Shown: positions 23,080 to 35,897 of the stretch, in pieces
How positions within the stretch are numbered: position 1 is the stretch's first letter
How the letters are laid out: every line of letters begins with the position of its first letter
Origin: Glandiceps talaboti
Taxonomy: Eukaryota > Hemichordata > Enteropneusta > Spengelidae
Assembly (NCBI RefSeq): GCF_964340395.1
Contig: NC_135552.1
Location: forward strand, 5,625,981-5,689,980
DNA length: 64,000 nucleotides
Reading direction: 5' to 3'
Made by a program: the position numbers and the translations under genes
The notes under the pieces: model-generated
Seen by the model: the letters and a program-made list of their open reading frames with translations, nothing else
Told to the model about the DNA's origin: nothing
The model's database searches: none

Positions 23080-23788
23080 GTAAGTTTTGTGATTGTTATT
23101 GCGACTAGAGGAACGCTTACTGAGAGCTTAAATTACCAAGATAGTTTTGTGTGAATAGTTGTATTTGCTGTACACATTAACTCTCTTTATATAGTGCATT
23201 GATATGATCGATGCAGAAATGTTTACCCCACGGCCAACAGACTAGCTTAAAGTTTCATTATACCAACACAAGCAACTGTTAACTTGTTAACGGCAAAAGC
23301 TTTAAAGGTGTATATACCCATTGATTAGGTGGTTTCGAAATGAAAAGGGCTTTCAAAGTGCTGGTAGATATTTCCATTGGAATTTTGCAAAGTAATCACA
23401 AAGGTCCCTCAAGTCCTAAGCTTAAAGTATGGTTATATTAAACTCGTTTTACTACATGTCTTTGTTTTCAAATCCCCTTTGTGCTCGATATAAAAGCACG
23501 ATTCCCTACGGTAATTTTGAACTTTACTTTGATCTCTTCATTTTAAGCGTAGTTTTCCCATTTTGGAAAACATCCCCGATTTTATTGAAACATCCTAGTT
23601 TCATTAGTTATTGGACTTGACAATCTTTGAATTACAGCTGTCGAAAGAGTTAAAAATGTGAAACCAATATACATATTTACTTCGATCGCTTTATACATTG
23701 TATACACAATAACATATTGATAACATTTGAGTCTGTATACAATATACAGAACATGTGACAAGATACTATAATGTTGTCCTTTAACCAG

Positions 23789-23905
23789 TTTACTGCGATG
23801 GACTCGAATCTCCAACCAATAGTTGGATGAATGGCTGAATGATTCCGCTCAACATGAAGGCTGACTTAACTTTGGATGTGATGGAAACACTGTATTTCTC
23901 ATTTA
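23789..23905 (+). pseudogene. Truncated CCP2 exon relic
   Basis: After acceptor AACCAG the frame reads VYCDGLESPTNSWMNG then TGA at 23836-23838. Downstream similarity to the CCP exons continues to 'tttggatgtgatg' and then breaks. The segment for GYQL to the last cysteine and the donor are missing. Intron sequence just upstream matches that before minus exon 10082-10249. Confidence 0.85.
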
Positions 23906-24020
23906 CGTATATTTACACACAACAAACAACACATACTTTATGGAATGCTTAAACATTCAATTGTGACCTCTCGTATTATTACACCTAAAATTATTTATTC
24001 CCTTCTAATTCCAATATTAG

Positions 24021-24188
24021 TTCATTGCGAGGAGTTTAAATCTCCAACCAACGGTTGGAAAAATGGATCCTTTCAACATAAAGGCTTACTTAACTTTGCA
24101 TGCGATGAGGGTTACCAGCTGGTTGGAGAAGATGCATTATATTGTGACAATGGACAATGGAATGCCACCCAACCTTATTGTGATATAG
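24021..24188 (+). pseudogene. CCP3 exon of the plus copy (itself intact)
   Basis: A 168-bp phase 1-1 exon, ATATTAG|TTCATT to GATATAG|GTAAG. It reads VHCEEFKSPTNGWKNGSF to GQWNATQPYCDI, with CDEGYQLVGEDALYC. It has all the CCP cysteines and no lesion. Confidence 0.85.
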
Positions 24189-25491
24189 GTAAGTGTTTTA
24201 AAGAAGGAAAGACATTCTTTACAAAATTCCCGCTGACTGAAAGGTCAATCGTTTCTGCCAAATTTCTTATAAAGAGAATCGCATCCCCAGGGAGGGTTTA
24301 TTGCTATAATCAGACAGTTCTGGGGTTTGAGAAATCTCATTCATTTCCTCCAGCTAGGATAGACATAAACGTTTGGAATGGAATATACTCTGTGATACAT
24401 GTTTGTATTTTTAAGTGATACCAGTTCTGAGATCATCCATGGTTTGTAAATAGTAGTTCATTGTCATAGTTAAATATATTACTTACTAACATTGTACGTT
24501 CTTTCCAAAAGATCTGTTTTGTATGGATGTCTATCATTATAGACATATAACGCAGTATTTTGAAGGTGGCCTATAATTACCTGACAAGTCAATTGTTAAT
24601 ACGTTTCTTTTTAAGTTGGTATAGTGAATATGTTGCTGTGTCGTTCGTTCGCCCCCTTACCGTACCTGCGATTAGCAGGCTCGCCAGCCTGTCAGCTGAT
24701 ATTCACGGAAATGTATTAAGTTTTTGTCTTAAATTCTTATGATACATTCAAAACAATGAGGTTGTGGTCCATCACGAATGTAATATTCTGAAGTTACAGT
24801 ACTGTACATTGCACGTGAATGGAGGCCATGTTCAAAAGCGCCATGAGCAATATACCTTTTACTTGTAACTTGTATGGTATTCGGTGGTATTGTTTGTCGA
24901 TAAATGGACACGTTACAGCCTGCGAACTGTTAAATCTCGGATTATAATGTCACACGGCATATTTGGTGTCAAATGGTAATATTAAATATGGCGTTATTAA
25001 ATTTTTTGTTTATTTTGTGTACTTCGGATTAAAAGTTTCATATTAAAATTTAAAATATTTGTTTGCATTATAGAGTTGTAAATATATTTTCTCACATCAT
25101 TTTTATGATCATATCAGGCATATCACAAACAATATTATTATCTATACGTTCTGATTCCAATTGCATATGTGGACATTTTTGTATATACAAGCTAACACAT
25201 TCTGCACGTTTCTTCCAAGCCTATAGTCTACAGAACTTTAATAGTGGAAATCCTGTGGTTTGTCTTTTTTTGTATCCCTTTCAAACTATTTCTGTGATAG
25301 AAATGAGTACAGTCATGTCAAACTTGGCATAACCCCCCCCCCCCCGACACCTGGCAACAAATGCGCATGCCTTGATGATTTTCAAGCACAGTAAGCCTCA
25401 TCTGCTACAAACAATATACAGGAATGTTGCAACTGTAACCCCTCTGATTATATCAACTTGCATTGTATTTTATTTCTGACTCCAATATTAG

Positions 25492-25659
25492 TGTATTGCG
25501 ATGAACTCGAATCTCCAATTAACGGTTGGGTAATTGGTTCTTTTCAACACGATAGCCCACTTAACTTTGGTTGTGATGAGGGCTACCAGCTTATTGGAGA
25601 CGGCACGATATATTGTATTGAAGGACAGTGGAATGCCACTCAGCCTTATTGTGATGTAG
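25492..25659 (+). pseudogene. CCP4 exon of the plus copy (itself intact)
   Basis: A 168-bp phase 1-1 exon, ATATTAG|TGTATT to GATGTAG|GTAGG. It reads VYCDELESPINGWVIGSF to GQWNATQPYCDV, with CDEGYQLIGDGTIYC. The minus-strand gene has only three CCP exons in the window, so this one is either a gain here or a loss there. Confidence 0.85.
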
Positions 25660-25993
25660 GTAGGTGTATACGACAAGGGATGACAAGTTTCATGTAAAAC
25701 AATGCTTGATAGGAAAGCTTTTTAAGATTAGGAAAAGGTTTATACCAGTGGCTGCTGTATGTCGTTATCGTTACCTCATATCCATCTGTTGGGTAGTTGG
25801 TGATCATTTGTTCATTGATCGTGGTTGTCATCCAATAGTAAAAGATGTAGTCATCAAGCAGTAATGTTGGGAGCTATCACACCAGTGCTGTGTGCATTGC
25901 ACAATGGGGCATCAACCAAGCAAGCATACAAGAGACGGTATAGATTTAGTACAATGTTGTATAAATGTATGTGTTGATATTGTTTCATTTCAG

Positions 25994-26275
25994 TGGAACC
26001 ACATTGTGAGGATGGATGGCAACAGTAGAAATCATCGTGCTACTATTTCTCGACAGACAGGTTGATATGGCATGATGCCCTTAGTTACTGTCAAAGTATG
26101 TCAAGTAACCTTGTAAAGGACGATAACCAAAGTATTAATGATTTTCTAACTGGATATTTAAAGACACTGGACAATTTATTTGCCTGTATGCTCCCAGTAA
26201 TGAAGTGACCTATTCGTCTTCATTACTTGGGAATATACTAGGTTTCATTAATTTGACTGGACCAACAGTTGAAGG
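25994..26275 (+). pseudogene. C-type lectin exon of the plus copy with stop codon and frameshift
   Basis: After acceptor TTTCAG the frame reads EPHCEDGWQQ then TAG (26026-26028), where the minus copy has a tyrosine codon. It then continues KSSCYYFSTDRLIWHDAL, YCQSMSSNLVKDD and NDFLTGYLKTLDN. The frame is lost near 26190, where the minus copy has its CNYHIGL segment. A GAAG|GTAGG donor near 26275 is possible. Similarity to 3812-4050 is clear at DNA and protein level. Confidence 0.85.
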
Positions 26276-29100
26276 TAGGTATACGGCATTATAATTCAAT
26301 TTACATTTGTAGAATTTTCTAATCACATCACTGTCATGAAACTATTTCTTATCAGTTGCACATGACGGAACAGCTAATTTATGTATCTCTACCAAGGAGT
26401 TAGTGCACAGCGGAACTAATTTTATGTTGTGGTATTTGTCGCTTTTAACAATTTTGATTCTATTCATGTGTGATTTCTGACATCACAAAGGCCGACCTTT
26501 ATTCTAAAAGTCAACTTGGTAAAAACGTGATTTACAATTGCTCCATAATGAAAAGGGCCTCAGGGCATTTTTGCTTTTTGTTTTTATCATTTTCTAAAAA
26601 ATGATATCTCTAAAAAGCCATGATGACAGTTTCCGATAGTTTGCTATTCCAACCCCTATTTCGCAAACATTGCACTGAGTGTAGACAGATGATATGGTAA
26701 AACACGTGATTTAAATTTGACTAGGTGTCATAAAGGCCTAGCGCCGAAATTAGGTGTTTGGCCTTTCTCTCAAAGCAGCATAATATACTCTTATGACATG
26801 CACTAATTCTTTAGTATGTGCAATGTGATAAATGTGCAATAATACAATTCCATGTCATAACATGTACACAATATGTCTATGTGGTGGATAATGATGCTTT
26901 TGACCACAAATAGCAATTCACAATTGATAAAAAAAATATTTGAAAAAGTAGAAACCACCCCAAAGCTGTTTTATTTCAATAACTGACGTGACAATAATTG
27001 TGTATTTCACCACCATATTCTTCTTTTTTCAGCCCTTAAAGAAAACTATGCACAAATTTGTCGACGAATTTTGAAGAAATCAGAATTTACCGCATGGGAC
27101 TGAAGATCGTACTTACCAATACCTCATTAAATAAGGAGGAGAGTTACCAAATCCGGTAATTACAATTTTAATGGCCATGTAAGCAACGTGTGATCATATT
27201 TTCTCTGAATTTCAATCGCATTAGTTTGCTTTATTATCATTGTCATTAAACCATTTTCTCAACGGCAGCATTTTCCCAACAACTTTATTTTAGATGCTAC
27301 ACATGTAGTTAGGTCTAATTTGTTTTTGCAATATTCCAACCATAATAAATACACTTATTTGCATATTTTCCTTACATCATCTGCCATAATCTTAATTGTA
27401 GAGTACGATTTTACTCAATGTCAAAACTTGGTAACTATAATGTACAGTAACAGCCACAGGTTTATTTGAGTTTAAATCAATGTACGAGGCTGTGATTATG
27501 AATATGATATTATATGATATGATATGGTGTTCCTCGACAGAAGCTGCTGTCACATGGTATATCACATAACTTTATTGCAATTGCTGTAGATCCATTGTGC
27601 AGCATACTTTCTTCTTCCCAAAGTTTTATAAGTAACATGGAAATCAGCAAAGAATTTGAGAAATGGTGAGTAAATATAATCTGTATCTTCTGTATGACAT
27701 CAGCTAAATTCCTTTAGTCAGGATAGATCAAACAATCTATACTCATATTTTAGTGAAATATGCTCACTTTAATATTGCATACTGAATGTAATCATTAAAT
27801 CATTTTCTCAATATCACCATCATAACAAAAACCACCAATGAAAATGAAAAGTTATTATACAAGTACTTTATAGTATGTCTGGGTGCTATTAATTTCTCTG
27901 AGTAAGAAATATATGTATATGAATTACACGATACGTGAATATTTTTTAATATTTAGTATTTCAATGCATCATAAAAGTTAAAAATGAATTTGAATTTGAG
28001 ATTATGATTATCATTATTAAAAACATTTCATTGCAGTCACTTATTAGGCTCGTTTGTATAAATAGTGATTTTAAGTAATTGGGCAAAATCTTTACAACTG
28101 AAACTTAAACAATTGTTCATGTAATGTGTAGTATTTGATAATAAAGTATGCATGTCCTATACAGCTTGCAGTTTGTAATTTCACTATTCCTTTGTATAAT
28201 TAACGTTTTCTGATAATTAGGCACTATATCTGGAGATACAAGCTTCAAACGTCATATAAGTTGATTGGTACATAGATTTAACAAAGTGCACGTGTCCTAT
28301 AGAGCTGATTGTTGTAGCTGTTAGGTTAGTTTTAATCCTTCGTTTGTATGAATGATTATCAAAACGAGCAACCAAAATACGATTAATCAAACACATTCCG
28401 TCAAAAAGTGTTGGCAAAGTTCAGTGAATATAGGAACAAATTAATTTAAGATTTTGTTGTCGTTGAGAATGTCATTTCCAGAATTTATAGTCACACGTTT
28501 TAAAGGTAAAATGTTAATGAAATATAGGAAAAAATTATCATTTTTTCACCTTATAAATAGCTTAATTACAAAAAAGTCACTCATTATGCAAATGAATGAC
28601 TAAAATACAAACCACACCAATAAATTTTGTAGGTCACATTTTGTCATCAATGTACTGTACCAATGAAATTTGAAGCTTGTCTTCTTAAGATATTCTGTAT
28701 GAGTAAAGCAATGCATTGCCAGAGAAATTCTTAATCTGCATTTTTTTATGCGTAATTTGTGTCATCATTAAGGTCAAGCGAAGTGAAATATTGAGCATGC
28801 GCCGTTTAGCGTGGCTGTTGAACCCCTGGACTCCGTTTTGTACCAAATACCTAGATATAGCATTTTTATTACCATGTTGACCACGCTGAAACATTGAACT
28901 GTGAAATGGCTAGATTGGTTCCATTTATTTAAAAGATTTTGAAACAAGAAAACCTGATAAATGTCCCAATTTTATAGCAACCTCCCTAAATCTACACCGG
29001 TTTATACCCAACATCCGCAAATACACATCCCGAAGGGCAGCAAGTCCTTATAACGCCTATCCCACCCAAGGCACCGCCACCCCATCCAACCCAACCCAAC
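26276..29100. other. Unannotated AT-rich stretch with partial family A repeats
   Basis: Apart from the possible exon at 27034, I see no coding sequence. Diverged core units of family A are recognisable around 28050-28330 and 28555-28700 ('aattaac', 'attaggc', 'atgcaaatga'). A short GATAT-rich run lies near 27505-27530. Confidence 0.5.
27034..27104 (+). pseudogene. Possible last exon of the plus copy
   Basis: TTTTTTCAG|CCCTTAAAG opens a phase-1 frame reading ALKENYAQICRRILKKSE then FTAWD and TGA. The phase agrees with the putative donor at 26275. No clear family match to a lectin C-terminus is seen, so this is tentative. Confidence 0.3.
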
Positions 29101-29101
29101 C

Positions 29102-29213
29102 CGCAGCGTTATCACCACCATATTTGGTATGCAGCGTTATCACCACCATATTTGGTATGCAGCGTTATCACCACCATATTTGGTATGCAGCGTTATCACC
29201 ACCATATTTGGTA
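29102..29213. repeat. 28-bp minisatellite, four perfect copies
   Basis: The unit starts GCAGCGTTATCACCACCATA and ends TTTGGTAT. Four copies in a row show no visible mismatch, preceded by a CCAACC-rich stretch. The identity suggests recent amplification. Confidence 0.9.
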
Positions 29214-29510
29214 TTATTTCATAAAGACATCAATGAGACGGTCATATCTTTTAAATTTTAACTTCAATGTTGTTTTATTATAAGTAATAATTCATATTCG
29301 TATTTAGTGATTACATCTTGTCGGTTTTTATATTGTAAATGGACCGGCAGTGTCACAAATGAATATCAATTTATAAGTAGATATGTTATGATGCAGAGTT
29401 CGAGTTAATGAAATTCGCAGATTTTTTTGACAAAAATTGGAAAATTATAAATTCCATAAGCAGATGACACTTTATAGAATATGACTGAGAAATTAACTAT
29501 TCAATTGCAT

Positions 29511-29771
29511 CTATGGCGCCAAAAATTTCCTGCATCTCTGGAGGAGACATCTCATTGTGCAACATCCTGCGCAGTTGTTCTTGCACATTCCATCTCTTCT
29601 TGAGCTGCCTCTCAATCTGGCCAAGCGTTTGACTTCCATTAGGGCGCCATCGTCATCGTCGTCGATGTCGTCCAGCATGAAGTCGGCTGGTGCTGCTGTA
29701 CTAAAAGTTGCTTGAAGAAGCAACAGCGCCACCACTACGAAGCAGATCATTTGCATTGTTGTAAATTTCAT
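29511..29771 (-). CDS. Small secreted six-cysteine peptide precursor
   Basis: The minus-strand frame encodes 86 residues from ATG at 29769-29771 to a stop at 29511-29513. Residues 1-26 form a signal peptide (hydrophobic ICFVVVALLLLQATFSTA). Residues 30-41 are acidic (DD and DDDDD runs). Dibasic sites KR (48-49) and RR (58-59) follow. The last 27 residues are cationic with six cysteines in the pattern C-x3-C-x2-CC-x3-C-x4-C (residues 63-80). Directly upstream of the ATG is TTTTCTTGTTACAG, a good 3' splice site, so a 5' non-coding exon is likely; the frame is also open further upstream. Acidic propiece, dibasic cleavage and a basic cysteine core suit an antimicrobial, hormone-like or toxin-like peptide. 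I do not recognise the family. Confidence 0.7.
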   Translation of the reverse strand: MKFTTMQMICFVVVALLLLQATFSTAAPADFMLDDIDDDDDGALMEVKRLARLRGSSRRDGMCKNNCAGCCTMRCLLQRCRKFLAP

Positions 29772-30035
29772 CTGTAACAAGAAAACAGATAAACAGTTTG
29801 TTCCATTATCATCCATCAAATTGTTCGAGGCTGTAGATCCAACCGTGACGTCACTACACTGAACAACGTATCATACGAATTCGACAAAATGAATGCTGGC
29901 AGACAATCCCAAAATGTATTGCTAAAGTAAATTTTACCTACTCAAAATTAAATCCATAAATATGCAATTTTATAGACCGGACACTTTCAAAAATATTGAT
30001 GCAAGCTTATCTACGTAGGTTACTGTATCAAACTT

Positions 30036-30168
30036 GGAATTTAAGCTTATGAAACACTAGACCAATTTGGTATTTTAGTGAAAGCAAAACCGAAGCTGAA
30101 GTGGACGAAAGCTTCAGTTTTGCTTTTCACCAAATATGTGTAGTGTTTCAAAACTTTAAGTTCCAGGT
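30036..30168. repeat. MITE-like inverted repeat
   Basis: 'ggaatttaagctta' and 'gaaacacta' on the left pair with 'tagtgtttc' and 'aaactttaagttcc' on the right, with further pairing of 'agcaaaaccgaagct' and 'agcttcagttttgct'. It forms an imperfect hairpin of about 130 bp. It looks like a small non-autonomous DNA element. Confidence 0.7.
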
Positions 30169-30194
30169 TGGAGCCACAAAGAATGTGGTACATG

Positions 30195-30755
30195 TCGTGA
30201 ACTAGTCAATTGCAAGGACCTAATGTTACAGCTGATGCTTTACTATACGGACTTCCTGACACCATAAACCTATAACAACGTGCTCGAAATACAGCGGCAA
30301 GGGTCATCTCTCGTACCAAGTTTGAACACATAGCTCCAGTTCTCACCAGCCTGTATTGATTGCCAGTTCTTTCAGGATTGATTATCTTTTTTTACTCTTG
30401 ACATATAAAGCTCTTCATGGCTTAACTCCAGAGTACATTTGTGATCTTCTTCACCCATACACCCCAAATCGCGCTCTACGTTCTACAAACAAGAATCTGC
30501 TTACAACAACAAATTACAGACAAGTCACCTAATATGGATGGGGGTCGTTCATTCTCATATGTCGCCCCCAAAACTATGGGACTCTTTGCCACTTGACATT
30601 CGCCAAGCCTCCAGCTTGGATTTTTTCAAAACAAAACTGAAGACTTATTTGTTCACCAAAGCATATGGCGTGCTTTAGCCATTCAGCACTACTGAACAGA
30701 ACATTGCTCTGGAAATCGGCGCTATAGAAAGTTAATTGATTGATTGAGCTGATGT
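30195..30755 (+). pseudogene. CR1/L2-type non-LTR retrotransposon 3' end
   Basis: Interrupted plus-strand frames give AARVISRTKFEHIAPVLTS, LYWLPV, a damaged 'LLTYKALHGL-like' stretch (CTCTTCATGGCTTAACTCC), GGRSFSYVAPK and SSLDFFKTKLKTYLFTKA. This order (AARVIS, LHWLP, YKALHG, G-R-SFS, LW-SLP, FK-LKT-LF) is the classic ORF2 C-terminus of the CR1/L2 group. Several frameshifts and stops are present. The 3' end is CGGCGCTATAGAAAGTTAAT followed by TTGATTGATTGA, the short tandem tail expected of this group. Confidence 0.85.
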
Positions 30756-31098
30756 TACAACTTTAAACTTTACTCCTTAACTGAATCATATAGATGGATA
30801 GATTATGTTGTCGAGTGCGTCCAAACCTCCTACAACTACTATAGGTGAACCGAAAGGTTAGAATTTAGAAGCAATTTGTCACAGATTCCACATATTATAT
30901 CGCAGTCCATTTACGCTTCCCGCGTCTTGTTCATGAAAGTGTGTTAACGACAGACGTAACTTATTTAGACCTCTACCATAAACTAGTTCATCGCAGGTAT
31001 TAGGTTCAGGACATCTAATACCAAATTTACATTTTTTTTAAAAATTTTTTTTTTAATGCATTCAACTAAAACCGAACCAGACAAACCTTGATAACATA

Positions 31099-31530
31099 AA
31101 GGACCATCGCACGGTGTCTCACAAGCTCAACAAACGAACATCGTTCGTTTAGGTCAAAATCCCCTCCCCCCTCCCCCTAAATGAACGTTCACAAGTGCGA
31201 CATGAAACGTTTATATGATGTAAAACTATGACGAAAACTGTAGCTGTCACACCACTACGATCGATGTAATGTAAAAACATGATTGTAAACAAATTAAAAC
31301 ACTACAAGAAACCAGTACCACATCTCACATTAGAAGTAAATTTTTATCAACTTATCAACATCTCAGTAGTAAATTTAAAAACTGTTATCATTGAAGGAGC
31401 GAAAATTTTCCGTCGAAATTTGGTTAGAAGTGCGACAATTAAGTTCAGCAATCGCAGTGACGCCAGAACCCCCTCAATAAACGAACGAAGTTCGCTTATT
31501 GAGCTTGTGTGACGTTGTGCGATTGTCCCT
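31099..31530 (+). mobile_element. MITE family B, copy 1
   Basis: Ends AAGGACCATCGCAC and GTGCGATTGTCCCT are inverted. Pairing continues inward through 'cacaagctcaacaaacgaac' and its mirror for about 45 bp. The 430-bp interior matches the copy at 43954-44369 in the other orientation (shared ATGTAAAAACATGATT, AACTTATCAACAT). No coding capacity. Confidence 0.8.
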
Positions 31531-31778
31531 AAGCGACTGTGTATAAACACATGTATCAAATGTATGACATGATGGTCCATTGTGACTCGTTTGTCTTTCA
31601 AAAGATTTTGATGCAAACAAATCTGTAGGTCATCTGATAACCCATATTTGTTTCACCATCAGATATATTAATTCCTATTTACATATAGGACATTAAGGGA
31701 TGGCAAAGGGCTTATATTGCTTATATTTTCGGCCTTAGGTTTAGTCACTAACATATTGATTCTGTCTAATCTTATTTT

Positions 31779-33110
31779 TACCTCCCGTAAGGGTACGGGA
31801 GGTATTAAAAGGGGAATGTCTGTCTGTGTGCCTGTCTGTCTGTCTGTCCGTCTGTCCGTCTGTCTGTCTGTCTGTCTGTCTGTGTCATCATTTTGTAAAA
31901 TTCGGCTGGCTCAATTGTAATGAAATTTGGAATATATAATCTTTAGGGTAATAGCTAGACCCGATTAGGTTTTGAGCCAGATCGGTTAATGTTTAATTAG
32001 AGAAATTTGTATATTAATGAAATCAAATAATTAAGCAATATCTTAAGACTCCATACTTCAATTTCAATAAAAATTAGGATATTCATCAAACATAAGAAAA
32101 TACATTTGTTCATGTACTTTAAAGTGTTAAGACAATATGAATTAATATAATTACGCTATATTATTAATTTGAGTAAACTCGGAAGGCTGCCCTCAGCGGC
32201 CGGTCGCTATCAATGGTTTTATGATATTGCATGTCGTCTGCCCAAATTAGCGGGTCGAGCAGACCAAATCTAAAACATTTGGTGAGTATACAAATACTAT
32301 ATATTTTTTAGATCTTCCCTTTGGCTCTAGTGTCTACATTTCAATTGAGTTATACCTTTACGAAGTTCAATTCCGTGAGAGAATGCAATGAAGACAAATG
32401 CGTATGCATGAAGTGTAATATGGCAAGATGGCGTCCATGATTCGAACATGTCGAATCATGTATTGTAGGTAGCATTTGCTGTGATTTTCGGGCTTCTTCT
32501 TCTGTGTTTGTGACATTGAATTCGGCGTGAACCAAATCCTACAATTCCTACAATGTAACTGCAAATAGAAGTGATTCACATCTGAATTGCAAAGTTGAGT
32601 GGGTTTTCAGCTAAATTACGCATTACTTGTCAAATTTGAATATAACACATCGCATGCAAAACGTTTCAACACTATCATGTGCCGTCTTGGATAGTTTAGA
32701 AACTCCGACATATTATCATTACTTATACACGTGATTGGTTACTTATTAATAGCACGGCCATTCCGGTGAAGCACCTTCCTTCACGGCCGAAGCGATCAAT
32801 AAATACACCACATCGCTGGACCCATCTCACCATTTCATCTCACTCAAACTGAAACCTTTTTTTTCAGCTTCGTTACCGGATCGAACACATTACATGAACT
32901 TACAGTTCACTACATGCTCTTCGAAGATTCATTTGAGGTTAACCATGGTTCACACATACACATCGTTCAGAAATAAAAATTATAAAGAAATATACCAAGT
33001 TCATAGTTCTCCTCAGCGACACAAATTTGTTTATACCGTAGGTTTTTTTTAGTTTAATTTTGATAATTGGTGGTTCCCATACGGGAGGCGCTCAGTTTAC
33101 ATCTGGTTTT
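31779..33110 (+). repeat. Dispersed repeat family A, copy 4
   Basis: Opens with a perfect hairpin at 31782-31803 (CCTCCCGTA, loop, TACGGGAGG), then GTATTAAAAGGGGAATG and (CTGT)n. The start of its core, 31890-32010, is nearly identical to copy 1 at 410-550. Between about 32160 and 33040 the core is replaced by unrelated, unrecognised sequence. The right end is CCCATACGGGAGGCGCTCAG (about 33075-33094). Confidence 0.75.
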
Positions 33111-33843
33111 CCCACTATTACAATGTTAAACATACAATTCTTTATGTGCATACAATTCTTTATGTTTACAATTGTACAGTCTCACCATTACGAGTTTACA
33201 GGTTTTACAAATCTAATATGATCCAGGTGCATCTGAAATTATGTTTGAGATTTCCTTTCCATATCACGAACAGAAGAGAAGAGAAGTTGGACGAAGACAG
33301 ACAGGGAGACAGATGACTGTCAGCACTTGTTGCGCAACTAGTACTGAATGTATACCAGAACCATAAATAGACCTGTCTATTTTCAGTCTTTCGGTGTTAT
33401 TCTTTTTTATCTTTTGCAAAGAAAAACAAGACGACAGCAAGGTAATATTTTGATAACGAACATCATTAGTGTCACAATCACAATGAAAACAGCACACGCC
33501 ACACCAGAGTATATTCAAAGGGCACCAGACATTTGTAATTGGCTGATCAATAGAATATAGAGCTTTGTATAAGTTAGTAGTGTTTTAGTACTGACATCTA
33601 TCGCCAGTATTAAAAATCACATTTGTCACTAACTGTTCCTAGAAATTTCGTTAAACATTGATTGAGATAAATCCGTGGTCAGATATTCTCGTCATTTGCT
33701 CCTTGCAAACTAGAAATGAATTTGACCTGTCATGCATGTGGCATATCCTCACCAGTGCCCTGTTTGTGCTTACTTCAACAACGTCAAATCAACAACAGGT
33801 ATTTTAGGATTACGATGGATTAATCGTGTCTAGAACCGAAGAC

Positions 33844-35735
33844 AACCAGATTTAAACCGAATGCCTCCCGTAAGGGCAAAACCATATATTTTTGGGCCTA
33901 CACACATTGTTCGAATGCAAAATGCTAAACTATAGCTATCATACATAATGTTCCACTTAATTGGAAAATTAATTATATGAAACTAAATGAAATTTGAAGC
34001 TTGCACAGTTAACATATTGCTATTAAAAAACATTGATTATGCAAATTAAACATATAGATTATAAGTTACAACAGCTAGCTTTAAATGACAAATGCACTTC
34101 TTTACCGTCGACCATTAATACAGATACAAAACCAGATTTAAACTGAATGCCTCCCGTAAGGGAATCACAAATATGCAAATAACTCATTAAACTAAAAAAC
34201 AAAAATATGGTAACAGGTTTTGTTTTTGGACAAGCATACTTTCTTAGGTTAATGTATGTGCCAAATTATACGGATTTTGAAGATTGCATGATACTGCTTA
34301 ATTACTATTCAAAATACTTATTAAAGGTAAAAGTTGTAGGACAAACTTCATAGGACAGGTGCGTATTATTATGGTTGATATATGTATCATATTATACGAA
34401 ATTTGAAGCTTGCATTTTTAAGAACCACCTAGTTACCTAAAATAATTAATTATGCAAATATTTCATTAAAACTGACTAAGCTATATCAAATATTTTATAG
34501 GACATATCTGCTTTGTTATGGTTAACGTATGTACTAAATTGTATTTAAATTGAAGTATGCAGTCTTAAGATATAGCCTAATTACCAAAAATCATTGATAA
34601 TGCAAACTATTCATTAACACTGTAAGGTACATCAACTAACTTTATAGGACATACACAATTTATTATGGTTAATGTATGTACTGAATTGTATTGAAATTGA
34701 AGTATGCAATCGTAAGATATAGCCTAATTACCAAGAATCATTAATTATGCAAATTATTAATTAACACTGAAAGGTACATCAACAAACTTGATAGGACATA
34801 TGTGTTTTCTCATGGTTAGAGTATGTACTAAATTATGTTGAATATGAAGGATGCATTCTTAAGATATAGCCTAATTACCAAAAATAATTAATTATGCAAA
34901 TTATTCGTTAACGCTGTAAGGTACATCATCAAATTTTATAGGACAAATGTATGTTGTTATGTTTAACGAATATACTAAATTATATTGAAATTGAAGTATG
35001 CATTCTTAAGATATTGCTTAATTAGTTGATTTCATTAATATGCAAATTTCTCTAATTAAACATTAACAGATCTGGCTCAAAACCTAATCAGGTTTAGCCA
35101 TTACCCTAAAGATTATATATGCCAAATTTCATTTTAATTGAGCCAGCCGATTTTTAGCAAATGATGACACAGGCACACACAGACAGACACACAGACAGAC
35201 ATTCCCCTTTTAATACCTTCCGTACCTTATCTGAAATTTGAAGTTTGCATTCTTAAGAAATAGCCTAATTACCGAAAATCATTAATTATGCAAATAAGTC
35301 ATAAAATTAAAAACTATATCAACAAGCTTTAGAGGATGTGCGCTTTGTCATGGTTAATAAATGTGCCAAATTATATGGAATTTGAAACGTGCATCCCAAA
35401 GATATATCTTAATTACTGCAGATCATTAATTATTCAAATTACTCATTAAAAGTAAAGGCTATGTCACCAATCTTGTGCGCATCGTTATGGTTGGTATGTA
35501 CACCAAATTCTATGAAATTTGAAGCTTGCATTCTTAAGAAAAAGCGGAATTACCGAACATCATTAATTATGCAAATTATTCATTGAAACTGTAATCTACA
35601 TCAACAAACGTTATCAGACAGATGCGCTTAGTTGTGGTTAACTTATATACTTGTGTAGCCAATTTCATTATAATTGAGCCAGGCATTTGTAAGAAAATGA
35701 TAACACAGGCAGACACACATACACACAGACGGACG

Positions 35736-35797
<62 letters not shown>

Positions 35798-35802
35798 TAG
35801 AC

Positions 35803-35897
<95 letters not shown>

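Larger units (their letters stand above)
21601..27107 (+). pseudogene. Plus-strand copy of the CCP-lectin membrane gene, damaged
   Basis: The exon order matches the minus-strand gene: TM (to 21778), linker (22193-22252), CCP1 (22912-23079), CCP2 relic (23789-~23900), CCP3 (24021-24188), CCP4 (25492-25659), lectin (25994-~26275) and a possible last exon (~27034-27104). Lesions are ACG (21616-21618) where the minus copy has ATG, TGA in CCP2 (23836-23838) with loss of its second half, TAG in the lectin exon (26026-26028), and a later frameshift. TM, linker, CCP1, CCP3 and CCP4 stay open with good splice sites. It could still be transcribed as a shorter product using a missed upstream exon, but as read it is a pseudogene. 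Confidence 0.75.

Noticed and set aside
29511-29819. Starting the peptide precursor at the upstream ATG (102 residues)
   Set aside because: The extra residues are polar and would bury the signal peptide. A strong 3' splice site sits directly before the ATG at 29771.
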